This document shows, one piece after another, positions 19,023 through 26,875 of a DNA stretch of 35,025 bases (position 1 is its first letter; every line of letters begins with the position of its first letter). The translations under genes were made by a program, and so were the position numbers. Source of the stretch: Deltaproteobacteria bacterium (GTDB lineage: Bacteria; Desulfobacterota_B; Binatia; Bin18); contig JAAXHF010000210.1 of the NCBI GenBank assembly GCA_012271025.1, positions 1 through 35,025 on the forward strand, read 5' to 3'. The notes beneath the pieces are model-generated. The model saw only the letters and a program-made list of their open reading frames with translations, made no database searches and had not been told where the DNA came from.

Positions 19023-19472
19023 ATGCCCCTGTTACAGCCCGGCGACAGCGCCCCAGGTTTTAGCGTCCCGACCCACCGCGGCGAGGAACTCAGCCTGGCC
19101 AGCCTGCATGGCAAAAAGGTCTTGTTGTGGTTCTATCCCAAGGCCGACACACCCGGGTGAACCATCGAGGGTCGCGGGTTCCGCGACCAGCACGCGATGT
19201 TTCAGGAGCAAAACGTCGAGGTCCTGGGGGTAAGCTTTGACAGCGTGGCCGACAATGCCGCCTTTGCCCAGAAGTTCGACTTTCCGTTCCTGCTGTTGTG
19301 CGATACCGAACGCGAACTGGGTCTAGCCTACGGCGCGTGTGAGAACGCCACAGCCGGCTATGCCAAACGGATCAGCTATCTGATTGACGAGGCGGGACAG
19401 GTTGAGCGCGTCTACGCCAGCGTGCAGGCCGGCTCGCACCCGGCCGAAGTCCTGGCCGATTTGATTTCATAG
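19023..19472 (+). CDS. Selenocysteine-containing peroxiredoxin (BCP/PrxQ type), UGA at codon 46
   Basis: 149 residues if the in-frame TGA at 19158-19160 is read as selenocysteine. The frame starts with ATG at 19023 after AAAGGAGG, gives APGFSVPTHRGEELSLASL and WFYPKADTPG, then UGA exactly where BCP/PrxQ proteins have the peroxidatic Cys (TPGCT), then TIEGRGFRDQ and a normal C-terminal half (EVLGVSFDSV, FDFPFLLLCDTERELG). It reduces hydrogen peroxide or organic peroxides with a thiol donor. The resolving Cys expected five residues later is Arg51; Cys93 and Cys106 could substitute. A SECIS hairpin follows the UGA. A conventional gene caller would report only 19197-19472 or a pseudogene. Confidence 0.93.
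19158..19188 (+). promoter_or_regulatory. UGA Sec codon and bacterial SECIS element of the BCP-type peroxiredoxin
   Basis: UGA at 19158-19160. GGTCGCGG (19170-19177) pairs perfectly with CCGCGACC (19181-19188), eight pairs, loop GTT at 19178-19180. A G is the first loop base, 18 bases after the last base of UGA. This fits the bacterial SECIS model as I know it (small apical loop with a G in its first two bases, about 16-37 bases after UGA). SelB would bind it to deliver Sec-tRNA. Confidence 0.88.
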
Positions 19473-19550
19473 CAGCCTGGCGGGGCATAGAGCGGTGTTG
19501 GCTACGGGGACGAGGCAAGGGAACAAGAACTCTGGACAGATGATTCCTCC

Positions 19551-20714
19551 CTACCTCTCCCGCGCCGCCTGTAAGGCGGCTTCATACACCACCTTGAGCG
19601 GCACGTTCTGTTCGCGGGCGCAGCGTTTACAGTCCTCATATTCGGGAGCGACATGGATACGCCCATCCGGTTGATGGGCCAGCTTGATACCGACTTTGCC
19701 GTAGGGTGTCTCAAGCGCCCGGTGTTCACGTCGCAGAGCCAGGCGCTCGACCGGATAAACACGAATGCCCAGGGTTGAGGTCTCGGCAAACAGCAGGCCG
19801 CTCAGGCGTTCCCGATCCGTCGCTTCACACAGCACCCAGACCAGAACCCCGGGACGATTCTTCTTCATGTGAATCGGACATAAAAAGACATCGCGCGCCC
19901 CGGCCTCGAGCGCACGCTCCATGACATGCTCGTAGAACTCGGGGTTGAGATCGTCGATATTTGTTTCCAAGACCAGGAGTTGGTCGGTCCGGGGCGGCTC
20001 TTGGCTGTGGCCGAGGATCACCCGCAGCAGATTCGGACGGTCGCTCAGCTCCCGTTCCCCCGCCCCATAGCCGACAGCCTCAATCTGCACGGCGGGTACG
20101 CTCCCGGGCTGAGCGACCGCAGCCAGAATCGCCGCCCCGGTCGGTGTCACCAGCTCACTCTGGCCGTCGGCCACACACACCGGGAAGCCCTTGAGGAGTT
20201 CCAGTGTGGCCGGCCCGGGCACGGGCAGGATACCGTGTCGCGACGACACCACCCCGCTGCCCAGCGGCAGCGGCGAGACGTACACCCGCTCGACGTCCAG
20301 CGTGTGCAGACAGAAGGCGGTGCCGACAATATCGACAATGGAATCAACCGCCCCGACTTCATGAAAGTGTACGTCTTCGGGGGGAACGCCGTGGATGTGG
20401 CCCTCGGCCCGGGCCAGAACCTGAAAAATACGCAGTGCCGTCTCTTTGACCTGGGGGATCAGTGCGCTCGCCCGGAGCATGTCGGCAATAGATCGGGCAC
20501 TGCGTTCGACCTGTGGTTCATGGACCTCAACCTCGAATTTCGCTGCCTGAATACCGCTGCGCTGACGGATGGTCTGCCGGAGCCGATAGCCGCTCAGCTC
20601 GAGCCCGTTCAGCTCGTGGCGGAGGGCGTCAAGCGACACGCCGAGTTGGAGAAAGGCACCGAGCGTCATATCACCGCTGATCCCGGAAAAGGCGTCAAAA
20701 TAGGCAATTTTCAT
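19551..20714 (-). CDS. larC: Nickel-pincer cofactor biosynthesis protein LarC
   Basis: 387 residues, close to the family length, in one continuous frame (in Lactiplantibacillus it is made through a frameshift). LarC inserts nickel into the pincer nucleotide used by lactate racemase and related enzymes. The N-terminus YFDAFSGISGDMTLGAFLQLG is the family signature; HGVPPEDVHFHEVGAVDSIVDIVGT is rich in potential metal ligands, and ETNIDDLNPEFYEHVMERAL and YEDCKRCAREQNVPLK are conserved later parts. No larA, larB or larE is in the window. Its ATG overlaps the stop of the upstream lipoprotein gene as ATGA (20711-20714). Confidence 0.93.
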   Translation of the reverse strand: MKIAYFDAFSGISGDMTLGAFLQLGVSLDALRHELNGLELSGYRLRQTIRQRSGIQAAKFEVEVHEPQVERSARSIADMLRASALIPQVKETALRIFQVLARAEGHIHGVPPEDVHFHEVGAVDSIVDIVGTAFCLHTLDVERVYVSPLPLGSGVVSSRHGILPVPGPATLELLKGFPVCVADGQSELVTPTGAAILAAVAQPGSVPAVQIEAVGYGAGERELSDRPNLLRVILGHSQEPPRTDQLLVLETNIDDLNPEFYEHVMERALEAGARDVFLCPIHMKKNRPGVLVWVLCEATDRERLSGLLFAETSTLGIRVYPVERLALRREHRALETPYGKVGIKLAHQPDGRIHVAPEYEDCKRCAREQNVPLKVVYEAALQAARER

Positions 20715-21136
20715 GGTGTTGGTTCATAGCCGGCATCCCGCCGTGCATCGCCAGCCGTCTCGGACCGAGCGGGACGCTGCCCCGGTTCGGTCGAGGAGAC
20801 ATTTTGCACCGCCACCAGGTAGAGGGTCTGCGAGGTGCGCTCTAGCGTGAAGCGGACGCGCTGGCCGGGCACGCAGGCATCAGCCAGGGCCGGGGCTCGG
20901 AGGGCGAAGCTACTCGTTTTTGCCGGGAAAAAATCGGGGATTGCTTCGTGCGCAATCACCACCCGCTGATCGTGGCGGACAACCTGTTTCACCTCTCCAT
21001 AGCCGACAAACACGTCGGGCGGAGGCGGGGGCTGGCAGGCCAAGCCGACAAGCAGGAACAAAAGCGGAGCCAAACGCCGGACGCTCTGCAGACCCGAGGC
21101 GCTCCGGCGCTCTCCCAGTATGGGGCGGAATCCCAT
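20711..21136 (-). CDS. Lipoprotein with CusF-like copper-binding domain
   Basis: 141 residues. A hydrophobic segment ends LLVGLACQ, a lipobox-like site, followed by a Pro-rich linker. The domain VGYGEVKQVVRHDQRVVIAH, then EAIPDFFPAKTSSFAL and GQRVRFTLERTSQTLYLVAV, has the small OB-barrel pattern of CusF/COG5569 copper proteins, with His in VIAHEAIP kept but the Met ligands (PAMTM) replaced by PAKTSS. So it may bind copper differently or not at all. Four-base overlap with larC means translational coupling. The ATG lacks a good ribosome binding site, so the start is uncertain. Confidence 0.68.
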   Translation of the reverse strand: MGFRPILGERRSASGLQSVRRLAPLLFLLVGLACQPPPPPDVFVGYGEVKQVVRHDQRVVIAHEAIPDFFPAKTSSFALRAPALADACVPGQRVRFTLERTSQTLYLVAVQNVSSTEPGQRPARSETAGDARRDAGYEPTP

Positions 21137-21144
21137 CTTCAGGA

Positions 21145-21459
21145 TTATTGCAGAGCGGAAAACTCGGTCGGAGATAAGATCTTATTGGTCTGGCTGAGAA
21201 TAACACCCCGCAGGCGTTTACCGACCTCGGCCCGCCGCGGGTCGCGCGCCCATTTGGCCCACTTCTCCTGGCGTTCGTTCAGATCCTGATAGGCCCACAG
21301 GTGGCACACCTCGTTGAGCTGACCGACCTCGGTATACCAGAATCCGACCGGCTTGAGTCCGTGCTCAGCGACGCCGGGCAGAATCATGGTCTTGGCCACT
21401 TCCAGATATTCCGGCAGCCCGCCAAAGGCAAGCTGATAGGTCCGCAGTTCATAGATCAT
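21145..21459 (-). CDS. NIPSNAP family protein
   Basis: 104 residues, one alpha-beta barrel unit of the NIPSNAP/dimeric ferredoxin-like fold: MIYELRTYQLAFGGLPEYLE at the start, then VGFWYTEVGQLNEVCHLWAY and ERQEKWAKWARDP. Bacterial members have no settled function. Begins a new unit after the terminator at 21555-21577 and ends eight bases before the CusF-like lipoprotein gene. Confidence 0.88.
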   Translation of the reverse strand: MIYELRTYQLAFGGLPEYLEVAKTMILPGVAEHGLKPVGFWYTEVGQLNEVCHLWAYQDLNERQEKWAKWARDPRRAEVGKRLRGVILSQTNKILSPTEFSALQ

Positions 21460-21554
21460 GTTGATTCCTCCTTCTCCGCCTCGGAATCCCCGCTCACAAG
21501 TCGGCGCGATTATCGGCTGAAAGAAAGGTGCTTGTCAAATACAGGCCGCACAAC

Positions 21555-21577
21555 AAAAAGAGCAGCCCAAGGGCTGC
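21555..21577 (-). terminator. Rho-independent terminator of the copper monooxygenase cluster
   Basis: On the minus strand GCAGCCC pairs with GGGCTGC (21577-21571 and 21568-21562) around TT, followed by TCTTTTTG. It lies 30 bases after the stop of the LLM-class gene, so that gene is the last of the transcript that starts upstream of 29477. Confidence 0.82.
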
Positions 21578-21606
21578 CCCGCGTGACACACGAACTCGGG
21601 CTTGGC

Positions 21607-22467
21607 TCAGGCCAGAGCCTCCTTGGCCAGGGCGTCCAGCTCGGCCAGGGCGGCGGCTTCCCCATTGTCGCACTCCTGCATCCAGATGGTGACATGATCG
21701 ACGCCCGCGTCCTGGAGTTCGGCCAGTTCCTGGCGGGTACGGTATTTGCCGGGAAAACCAAAAGCCAGGACCTGGATCGACTTGGGATCGCGGCCCGCCT
21801 GCTCGGCCATCTCATTCAGGCGCTGACGGCCGGCCTTGATGTCTTCGAGCGGAGACAGGACCGGCATCCAGCCGTCGCCCCACTCGACCACCCGCTTGAA
21901 CACATACTTCGACGAGCCGCCCATGTATACCGGCGGGTGCGGTTTCCGGACCGGCTTGGGGAAAGACCGCACGGCCGGAAAATCGTAGAACTTGCCGTGA
22001 TACTCGGCTTCGTCCTGAGTCCACAGTTCTTTCATGGCCAGGACGCCGTCCTTGGTCTGACCCCAGCGATGATCAAAATCCCCGCCCATGATTTCGGTTT
22101 CTTCCCTGAGCCAGCCGGCACCGATCCCCAGAATGAAACGGCCGCCCGACAGTTTGTCCAGGGTCGCCACTTCTTTGGCCAGCATCAACGGGTTGCGCTC
22201 CGGAATGAGGCAAATACCGGTTCCCAACTCGATTGTGCTGGTGACCGCCGAGGCTCTGGCCAGAGCCACAAAGGGGTCCAGAATACGGCCGTACTCGTCC
22301 GGAATAATCCCGTCCTCCGCACCCGGATAGGGCGAGGTGGTCTGAATCGGAATGATCGGATGCTCGGGCACCCAGTACGAGGCAAAGCCCAACTCCTCAG
22401 TCCGCTTGGCCACAATCGCCGGATCAACAGAACGATCAATGGCAAACTCAAAGATGCCTATCTTCAT
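21607..22467 (-). CDS. LLM-class F420-dependent oxidoreductase
   Basis: 286 residues, luciferase-like monooxygenase fold. Signature parts are LGFASYWVPEHPIIPIQT, LELGTGICLIPERNPLMLAKEVATLD-like, LSGGRFILGIGAGWLREETE (the family's active-site loop) and HPPVYMGGSSKYVFKRV. These enzymes use reduced F420 (or FMN); substrates vary. AAAGGAGG lies before the ATG. It starts 39 bases after the cupredoxin gene and just before a terminator, so it appears to be part of the CuMMO transcript, which is unusual and may point to a link in metabolism. Confidence 0.92.
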   Translation of the reverse strand: MKIGIFEFAIDRSVDPAIVAKRTEELGFASYWVPEHPIIPIQTTSPYPGAEDGIIPDEYGRILDPFVALARASAVTSTIELGTGICLIPERNPLMLAKEVATLDKLSGGRFILGIGAGWLREETEIMGGDFDHRWGQTKDGVLAMKELWTQDEAEYHGKFYDFPAVRSFPKPVRKPHPPVYMGGSSKYVFKRVVEWGDGWMPVLSPLEDIKAGRQRLNEMAEQAGRDPKSIQVLAFGFPGKYRTRQELAELQDAGVDHVTIWMQECDNGEAAALAELDALAKEALA

Positions 22468-22506
22468 AACGGCCTCCTTTACACGTTCGGGTTGCTGGTG
22501 CCGATG

Positions 22507-23274
22507 TCATAGCAGACCCAGCCCTCTACCGGCTAGAGCCAGGCCGCACAGCCCGCCAATCAACGTCAAGCCCATCCCTGCCCACCCCCACTCAAACGGA
22601 TAGGGATCGTCCAGGCGGGGACCGCTGATCCCTGGGATGCTTGGCAAATCGCCGTCCCCTCCACCAACCTTCAGCTGGGCTTTCATGCCTTTTTCCATGT
22701 GGTGGGGCACGTCACAGTGGACCAGATACGTCTTGCTCCCCGGCGGAACAATAAAGCTGGCGGTTTTCTGGCCTTTTGCCGCCACCTCCAGGGTAAACAT
22801 TCCCTGGTCATACAGATAGCGGGGCAGGCCGTGGAGCATCCACTGGTGGCGGACCTCATCGGTATTGATCAGGCTGACGGTCAGTCGGGTGCATGGCTCG
22901 ACCGTCCACTCCCGCTGGTCATAGGTGAACATCGTACCCGTAAAATCCCGGGCAAATTCCCTGCCGGCGCTGACGCGAATGTGGTGTTCACCCGCGATAC
23001 GGGGACAGCCACGGGGCAGCTCATCGGTATTCTCGTTCATGACCATGCCGGAGGCGTCCAGGCGCATGGCGTGGTGGGCATGCATCTGGTGCTCCGAGTG
23101 AGATGGCGCATCCATCCCGGAGCCGGTATGAGGCTGGTGGTCGGCATGGGGAGTCGCATCCATCTGGTGGTCGGCGTGGGACTGAGGCGCCTGGGCCGGC
23201 GATGTGGTTTCTTGACTCACCGCCAGCGCCGGCAACATGCACGCCACAAACACGGTCAGGAAAAAGAGCCCCAT
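22507..23274 (-). CDS. Membrane-anchored cupredoxin with His/Met-rich N-terminal linker
   Basis: 255 residues. A signal peptide (cleaved near ALAVS-QE) is followed by a repetitive metal-binding linker at about residues 32-70 with units such as SHADHQMDA, PHADHQPHTG, APSHSEHQMHAHHAM. The cupredoxin domain then has EVRHQWMLHG (His) and VHCDVPHHMEKGMKA (Cys, His, His, Met), the type-1 copper ligands in the order H...C...H...M. A C-terminal helix (WGWAGMGLTLIGGLCGLALA) anchors it in the membrane. It begins three bases after the multicopper oxidase stops, so they are coupled. Likely an electron carrier or copper donor for the neighbours. Confidence 0.88.
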   Translation of the reverse strand: MGLFFLTVFVACMLPALAVSQETTSPAQAPQSHADHQMDATPHADHQPHTGSGMDAPSHSEHQMHAHHAMRLDASGMVMNENTDELPRGCPRIAGEHHIRVSAGREFARDFTGTMFTYDQREWTVEPCTRLTVSLINTDEVRHQWMLHGLPRYLYDQGMFTLEVAAKGQKTASFIVPPGSKTYLVHCDVPHHMEKGMKAQLKVGGGDGDLPSIPGISGPRLDDPYPFEWGWAGMGLTLIGGLCGLALAGRGLGLL

Positions 23275-23277
23275 CGG

Positions 23278-24984
23278 CTAGCCTCCCCGTGGACGCCGAA
23301 AGACAGCGCGCAGCCCAGCCGCCACGCCGCCGAGCAGGAGTCCGCCCACCAGCCCGAGCAGCGCCGCGCGGATCCAGCCCAGGCGCTGGTCGCCGGCCTG
23401 GCCGAGCAAACCCGAGCCGTCGAGAGCACCCCAAATCGGGATGTTCTTCTGGTAGTAGGCCGGGCTGAAGAACGGTGTCCAGTCCATGCCCTGTGTCTTT
23501 GGCCACCCGGATTCGGTCAGGAAGGATTCGTACACGATCGCGCTGATATTGCCGCCCGGATTGATGCCGTTTGTGGTTATGCCCTTCTCCCTATGGTCGT
23601 GCAATAACCACACGCCCGGCCCATAGTTGTGGAGCCCGTCATTGACCGTCCGCAGGTGGAGGTCGAGCCGCTGGGCGGGACCCAGCCAGACAACATCGCG
23701 GGTAATCTGGGCGGCCGGATTATGCTCGACACCGTCGTAGTGGGTAATCCGCACCTTGTGGCCGTGGGTATGCAGCGCGATCCCCTCGGCTCCCCCGTTC
23801 AGCACACGCAGTTTCACGTCCTGGTCGGGCCTGACGACGACCAGCGACTCCCGCATGGTGTACGGAAACGAGCGACCGTTGAGGACAAAATAATCGGGCG
23901 TCTGATCGGTAATATCGTAACGACGGTTGGTCGCCTCGGCCACCAACCGAGGATCGTTGGCCGTTTGAATCAGCTCGTGCAGGCTGCGGTCCAGATCCTG
24001 ATAGTGGAGATCGTACTCGCGGTCATAGGTCTGGCGAACAGCACGCGAAGGGAAACGCACCTGCCCGGCGCCCGGATTGAGGGTCTGGAGCCAGTTGTCG
24101 GGACGATTTTCTTCAACCACAAACATGCCCTGCAGGCCCATCAAAATATGGACGTTGGGTTGCACGTGACAGTGATAGAACATAGTCCCGGTCTGGCGCG
24201 GGGTCAGATCATAGGTCCGGCTCTGGCCCGGCAGCACCGGCAGTTCACTGGCGATAGGCACGCCGTCATTCCCCTCTCCAGCGCTGTCCACGAAGGGGTG
24301 GTCAACCCCGTGGAGATGAATCGTATGGGGCAGATAATGGGTGTTTTCCAGGGTCAGCCGCAGGCGGTCGCCCTGTTCCACCCGGATGACCGGGGCCGGG
24401 GCGCGCAGGCTGGGATGGGCCACATCCGTGTCAAAGTTTTCGGTCGCCATGCCGCGTGTCTTGGGGGCGAAGACCCACAGTCCGGGCTGCACGCCGGGAG
24501 CGATGGCATAGCGCGGAAAGGGCCCTGGCACATCCGGCGAACGGCCGTTGAGTTCGGCCACCTCAAGCCGAACGTGAATCACATCCGGGTCTCCGTCTCC
24601 GTCCCGGTCCTCGTCTTTGACTACCGTCGTCGGGGTCAGCCGGGTCTGCATCAGGACTGCCATCGGCACATTATTGGTACCTCTGACAAAGGCGGCCACC
24701 TCGGCCGGATTGTCCGGCTCACACACCAGCGACTCCTCAACCGTCACGCCGGCCACAACCTGTTGCGGACGCCAGTCTGGGCGGGGGTTGGGACAGAAGG
24801 GCTCAACCGGGCCGAGAGCTACGTCTGTGGTGTCCGGCGGACGCCGATAGGAGGATTCTCCGAAAGAAGCATACAGCCAGTCTTGAACAGTCTGGGGTAA
24901 CCAGGAGCGCGGCAGCACAAAAATCACGCTGCCGAGAAAGACCAGTATCAGAACGGATATCGTCAGGAGGCGAAGCCGAGACAT
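23278..24984 (-). CDS. Multicopper oxidase, membrane-anchored
   Basis: 568 residues. An N-terminal helix (about 6-25) anchors it in the periplasm. Copper motifs are TIHLHGVDHPF (about 220-230), FYHCHVQPNVHILMGLQGMF (about 268-287), IALHTHGHKV (about 402-411) and WLLHDHREKG (about 458-467). The HCH...H...M type-1 site is in the N-terminal cupredoxin domain and the last motif is HDH with no Cys, as in two-domain oxidases and unlike CueO or laccase. VKDEDRDGDGDPD is an EF-hand-like acidic loop. It may oxidise Cu(I) or pass electrons. A helix plus basic tail (LLLGGVAAGLRAVFRRPRGG) ends the protein. The ribosome binding site is weak. Confidence 0.9.
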   Translation of the reverse strand: MSRLRLLTISVLILVFLGSVIFVLPRSWLPQTVQDWLYASFGESSYRRPPDTTDVALGPVEPFCPNPRPDWRPQQVVAGVTVEESLVCEPDNPAEVAAFVRGTNNVPMAVLMQTRLTPTTVVKDEDRDGDGDPDVIHVRLEVAELNGRSPDVPGPFPRYAIAPGVQPGLWVFAPKTRGMATENFDTDVAHPSLRAPAPVIRVEQGDRLRLTLENTHYLPHTIHLHGVDHPFVDSAGEGNDGVPIASELPVLPGQSRTYDLTPRQTGTMFYHCHVQPNVHILMGLQGMFVVEENRPDNWLQTLNPGAGQVRFPSRAVRQTYDREYDLHYQDLDRSLHELIQTANDPRLVAEATNRRYDITDQTPDYFVLNGRSFPYTMRESLVVVRPDQDVKLRVLNGGAEGIALHTHGHKVRITHYDGVEHNPAAQITRDVVWLGPAQRLDLHLRTVNDGLHNYGPGVWLLHDHREKGITTNGINPGGNISAIVYESFLTESGWPKTQGMDWTPFFSPAYYQKNIPIWGALDGSGLLGQAGDQRLGWIRAALLGLVGGLLLGGVAAGLRAVFRRPRGG

Positions 24985-25034
24985 AGCGACTCATATGTAC
25001 GGGGAGATGACGGCGGAGGAAAGGGGGGGCAGCC

Positions 25035-25595
25035 TCAGCCTTTCAGCAGCCTGAGCTGCGGCGGCTTCCTCTTATTCAGGAATAAGAAATAGCCGCCCAG
25101 CGCGCCAACACACAGGCCACCCAGCGCCACCAGGAGTTGGACCGACCAGCGTCCAACGCGAAACGCAAACGTGATCTGCTGGTGCGGATTCTCCAAGGTT
25201 ACAACCGCCGCGTAGCGGCCCGGCGTATTAAAGGTGAGTTCGGCGTTCAGCACTCCGTTCAGATATGTCTGAGCCGGGATGTGGAGCAGGGTACGGGGCT
25301 CGGCCGTGGAGTCGGTTTCCACCACCCGCAGGCTTGCCGGACGTTTGCGGACGACCTCGTCAATCAGATCAAACACAAGGATGGTGCTGCCGACCTGGGG
25401 CAGGCGGGTACAGAACTCCTGGCTCGGACTGAACTCGGGTTGATAGGCAACAAAATGAATCAGCGACGGACCGGCCCGCTCAACACAGGAGTCCTGCTCA
25501 ATCCCGACCCCACCGTGCGCCCACAGCGGAAACGGCATGAACAGCGCGGTGGCCAGCCAGACGAGCGACAAGACGATGCCGACCCGCCCCAGCAT
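25035..25595 (-). CDS. CuMMO-cluster anchored periplasmic protein, paralogue A
   Basis: 186 residues. Signal peptide ending LWA-HGG, so the mature protein would start with His27. Cys37, His47 and Cys62 form C-x9-H-x14-C. A beta-rich domain (TILVFDLIDEV, SLRVVETD, HIPAQTYLNGVLNAELTFNT, GRYAAVVTLEN) follows, then a membrane helix near 154-173 and a basic tail. It is paralogous to the gene at 28893. I recall related anchored proteins (HGG start, Cys, HFxxYQP, FC) near ammonia and methane oxidation genes, but none with a known function. The Cys pattern differs from the PmoD CuA-like site as I know it. GGAGAGG lies before the ATG; it begins 23 bases after pmoB. Confidence 0.82.
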   Translation of the reverse strand: MLGRVGIVLSLVWLATALFMPFPLWAHGGVGIEQDSCVERAGPSLIHFVAYQPEFSPSQEFCTRLPQVGSTILVFDLIDEVVRKRPASLRVVETDSTAEPRTLLHIPAQTYLNGVLNAELTFNTPGRYAAVVTLENPHQQITFAFRVGRWSVQLLVALGGLCVGALGGYFLFLNKRKPPQLRLLKG

Positions 25596-25618
25596 ACACC
25601 GCCTCTCCGCCCAAGAAC

Positions 25619-26875
25619 CTATGGCAGATACTGAGGGGTGAAGCGGGTGGGGATCACGCTTGAACGGACCGTGACCAACTCCTGCTCGCCGGTCGCATTC
25701 TCAAACTGGATCACTCCGGCGATATACTGCTGTGGGGCGCTGAGCGGAATCAGGCGTTCGACCCCGAATATGGTGCTCGAAATACTGAGCTTCAGGTCTT
25801 GGCTTTCGCCCGGTCCGATTGGCACATTAGGGGCGACATCGAGCGGGCCGACAAATTCGCGCGGGCCGGCGGCCACCTGTTCTTGTTCGCCGCCGTTGAC
25901 GAAGCTGGCCATCGCCATCGTATATTTCTTCAGCCTGATCGGGCTGTCGGCAACGTTGGTGACCCGGACATCCATCTCCAGCGTCTCAGTCCCCTCGTCG
26001 AACGTCGCCCCGCTGGCCCGCACTTCGGCCATTTTCGGTCCCGACGAGATGAACGCCGGCGTGAACCAGTCGGTCTGTTGGGGCCATCTGACCGGATAGC
26101 TGGTCGCGGCATACGTCCAGCCCACCACCAGCATGATGAGTGCGACCCCGGCAATCACATTCATCCACATATGGTCGCGCGGCGTGATCAGCCCCAAGTC
26201 GGGCGCGTCATCGTTGGGCGGAATCTGGAGGGTCACCGCCAGATTGGTGACCGTCCGTTTGTTCAGGGTCCAGTAGAACATCCAGACCAGCCCCAGCCCA
26301 AAGCCGAGAAACGACCACCAGACGACAAAGCTGCCGCCGTAGCTCCCCAGCTCGATGGTCTCGCCGCTCAGCAGGGTGACCGGAAATTCGAGCGGTGTGG
26401 GGCTGGGCTCCACGCTGACCCATTCGGCCGGACCGATGAGGGTCCCTGTTCCGTGGATGGCAATACCCGGATGCACATGCCAATCGCCGGGTTCCTTGCC
26501 GATGATCACCATGCGGAACTCGTAGATCCCGCCCTTTTCGACAAAGAATGAGCCGATCGAGGCTTCGCCGTTGACCGTCCGCTCCTTGAGCATGAACACC
26601 GGTCCGGGAACCACCGGGATGATGGAGGCGATCTCCGGGGTGTAGAGGGTGTGCGGCCAGGTCTCCAGGATCTTGACCCTACCGGTGATGGTGACCGGAT
26701 CGCCGACCTGGATTTCGGTCGGCGACACCGACACGTCAAAAAATGCGGTGGTGAGATTTTTCAGGAACGGCTCATCCGCAGCCTCACCATGCGCAAACGC
26801 CCGAGGAGCACCGATCACAACCGCCCAGCCGACAAGCGCAAGGCTGAGCAAGACCTGTCCGGTCCGCTTAGTCAT
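25619..26875 (-). CDS. pmoB: Copper membrane monooxygenase subunit B
   Basis: 418 residues, the usual length. Signal peptide ending AFA-HGE; the mature N-terminal His29 and the pair H133/H135 in DWHVHPGI reproduce the CuB ligands of Methylococcus capsulatus PmoB (H33, H137, H139) with identical spacing of 104 and 2. Two membrane helices (about 182-203 and 236-257) separate the two cupredoxin-like periplasmic domains. Substrate (methane, other alkane, ammonia) cannot be read from this. Its ATG overlaps the last codons of the small upstream gene. Gene symbol used in the family sense. Confidence 0.95.
   Translation of the reverse strand: MTKRTGQVLLSLALVGWAVVIGAPRAFAHGEAADEPFLKNLTTAFFDVSVSPTEIQVGDPVTITGRVKILETWPHTLYTPEIASIIPVVPGPVFMLKERTVNGEASIGSFFVEKGGIYEFRMVIIGKEPGDWHVHPGIAIHGTGTLIGPAEWVSVEPSPTPLEFPVTLLSGETIELGSYGGSFVVWWSFLGFGLGLVWMFYWTLNKRTVTNLAVTLQIPPNDDAPDLGLITPRDHMWMNVIAGVALIMLVVGWTYAATSYPVRWPQQTDWFTPAFISSGPKMAEVRASGATFDEGTETLEMDVRVTNVADSPIRLKKYTMAMASFVNGGEQEQVAAGPREFVGPLDVAPNVPIGPGESQDLKLSISSTIFGVERLIPLSAPQQYIAGVIQFENATGEQELVTVRSSVIPTRFTPQYLP

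Noticed and set aside
19023..19472. Peroxiredoxin pseudogene broken by a stop codon
   Set aside because: The stop is UGA exactly at the active-site Cys, the frame is intact on both sides and a SECIS follows; a second gene in the window has the same pattern.
25035..25595. Assignment of paralogues A and B as PmoD
   Set aside because: The position is suggestive, but the C-x9-H-x14-C layout does not match the close Cys/Met cluster of PmoD as I know it; left unnamed.
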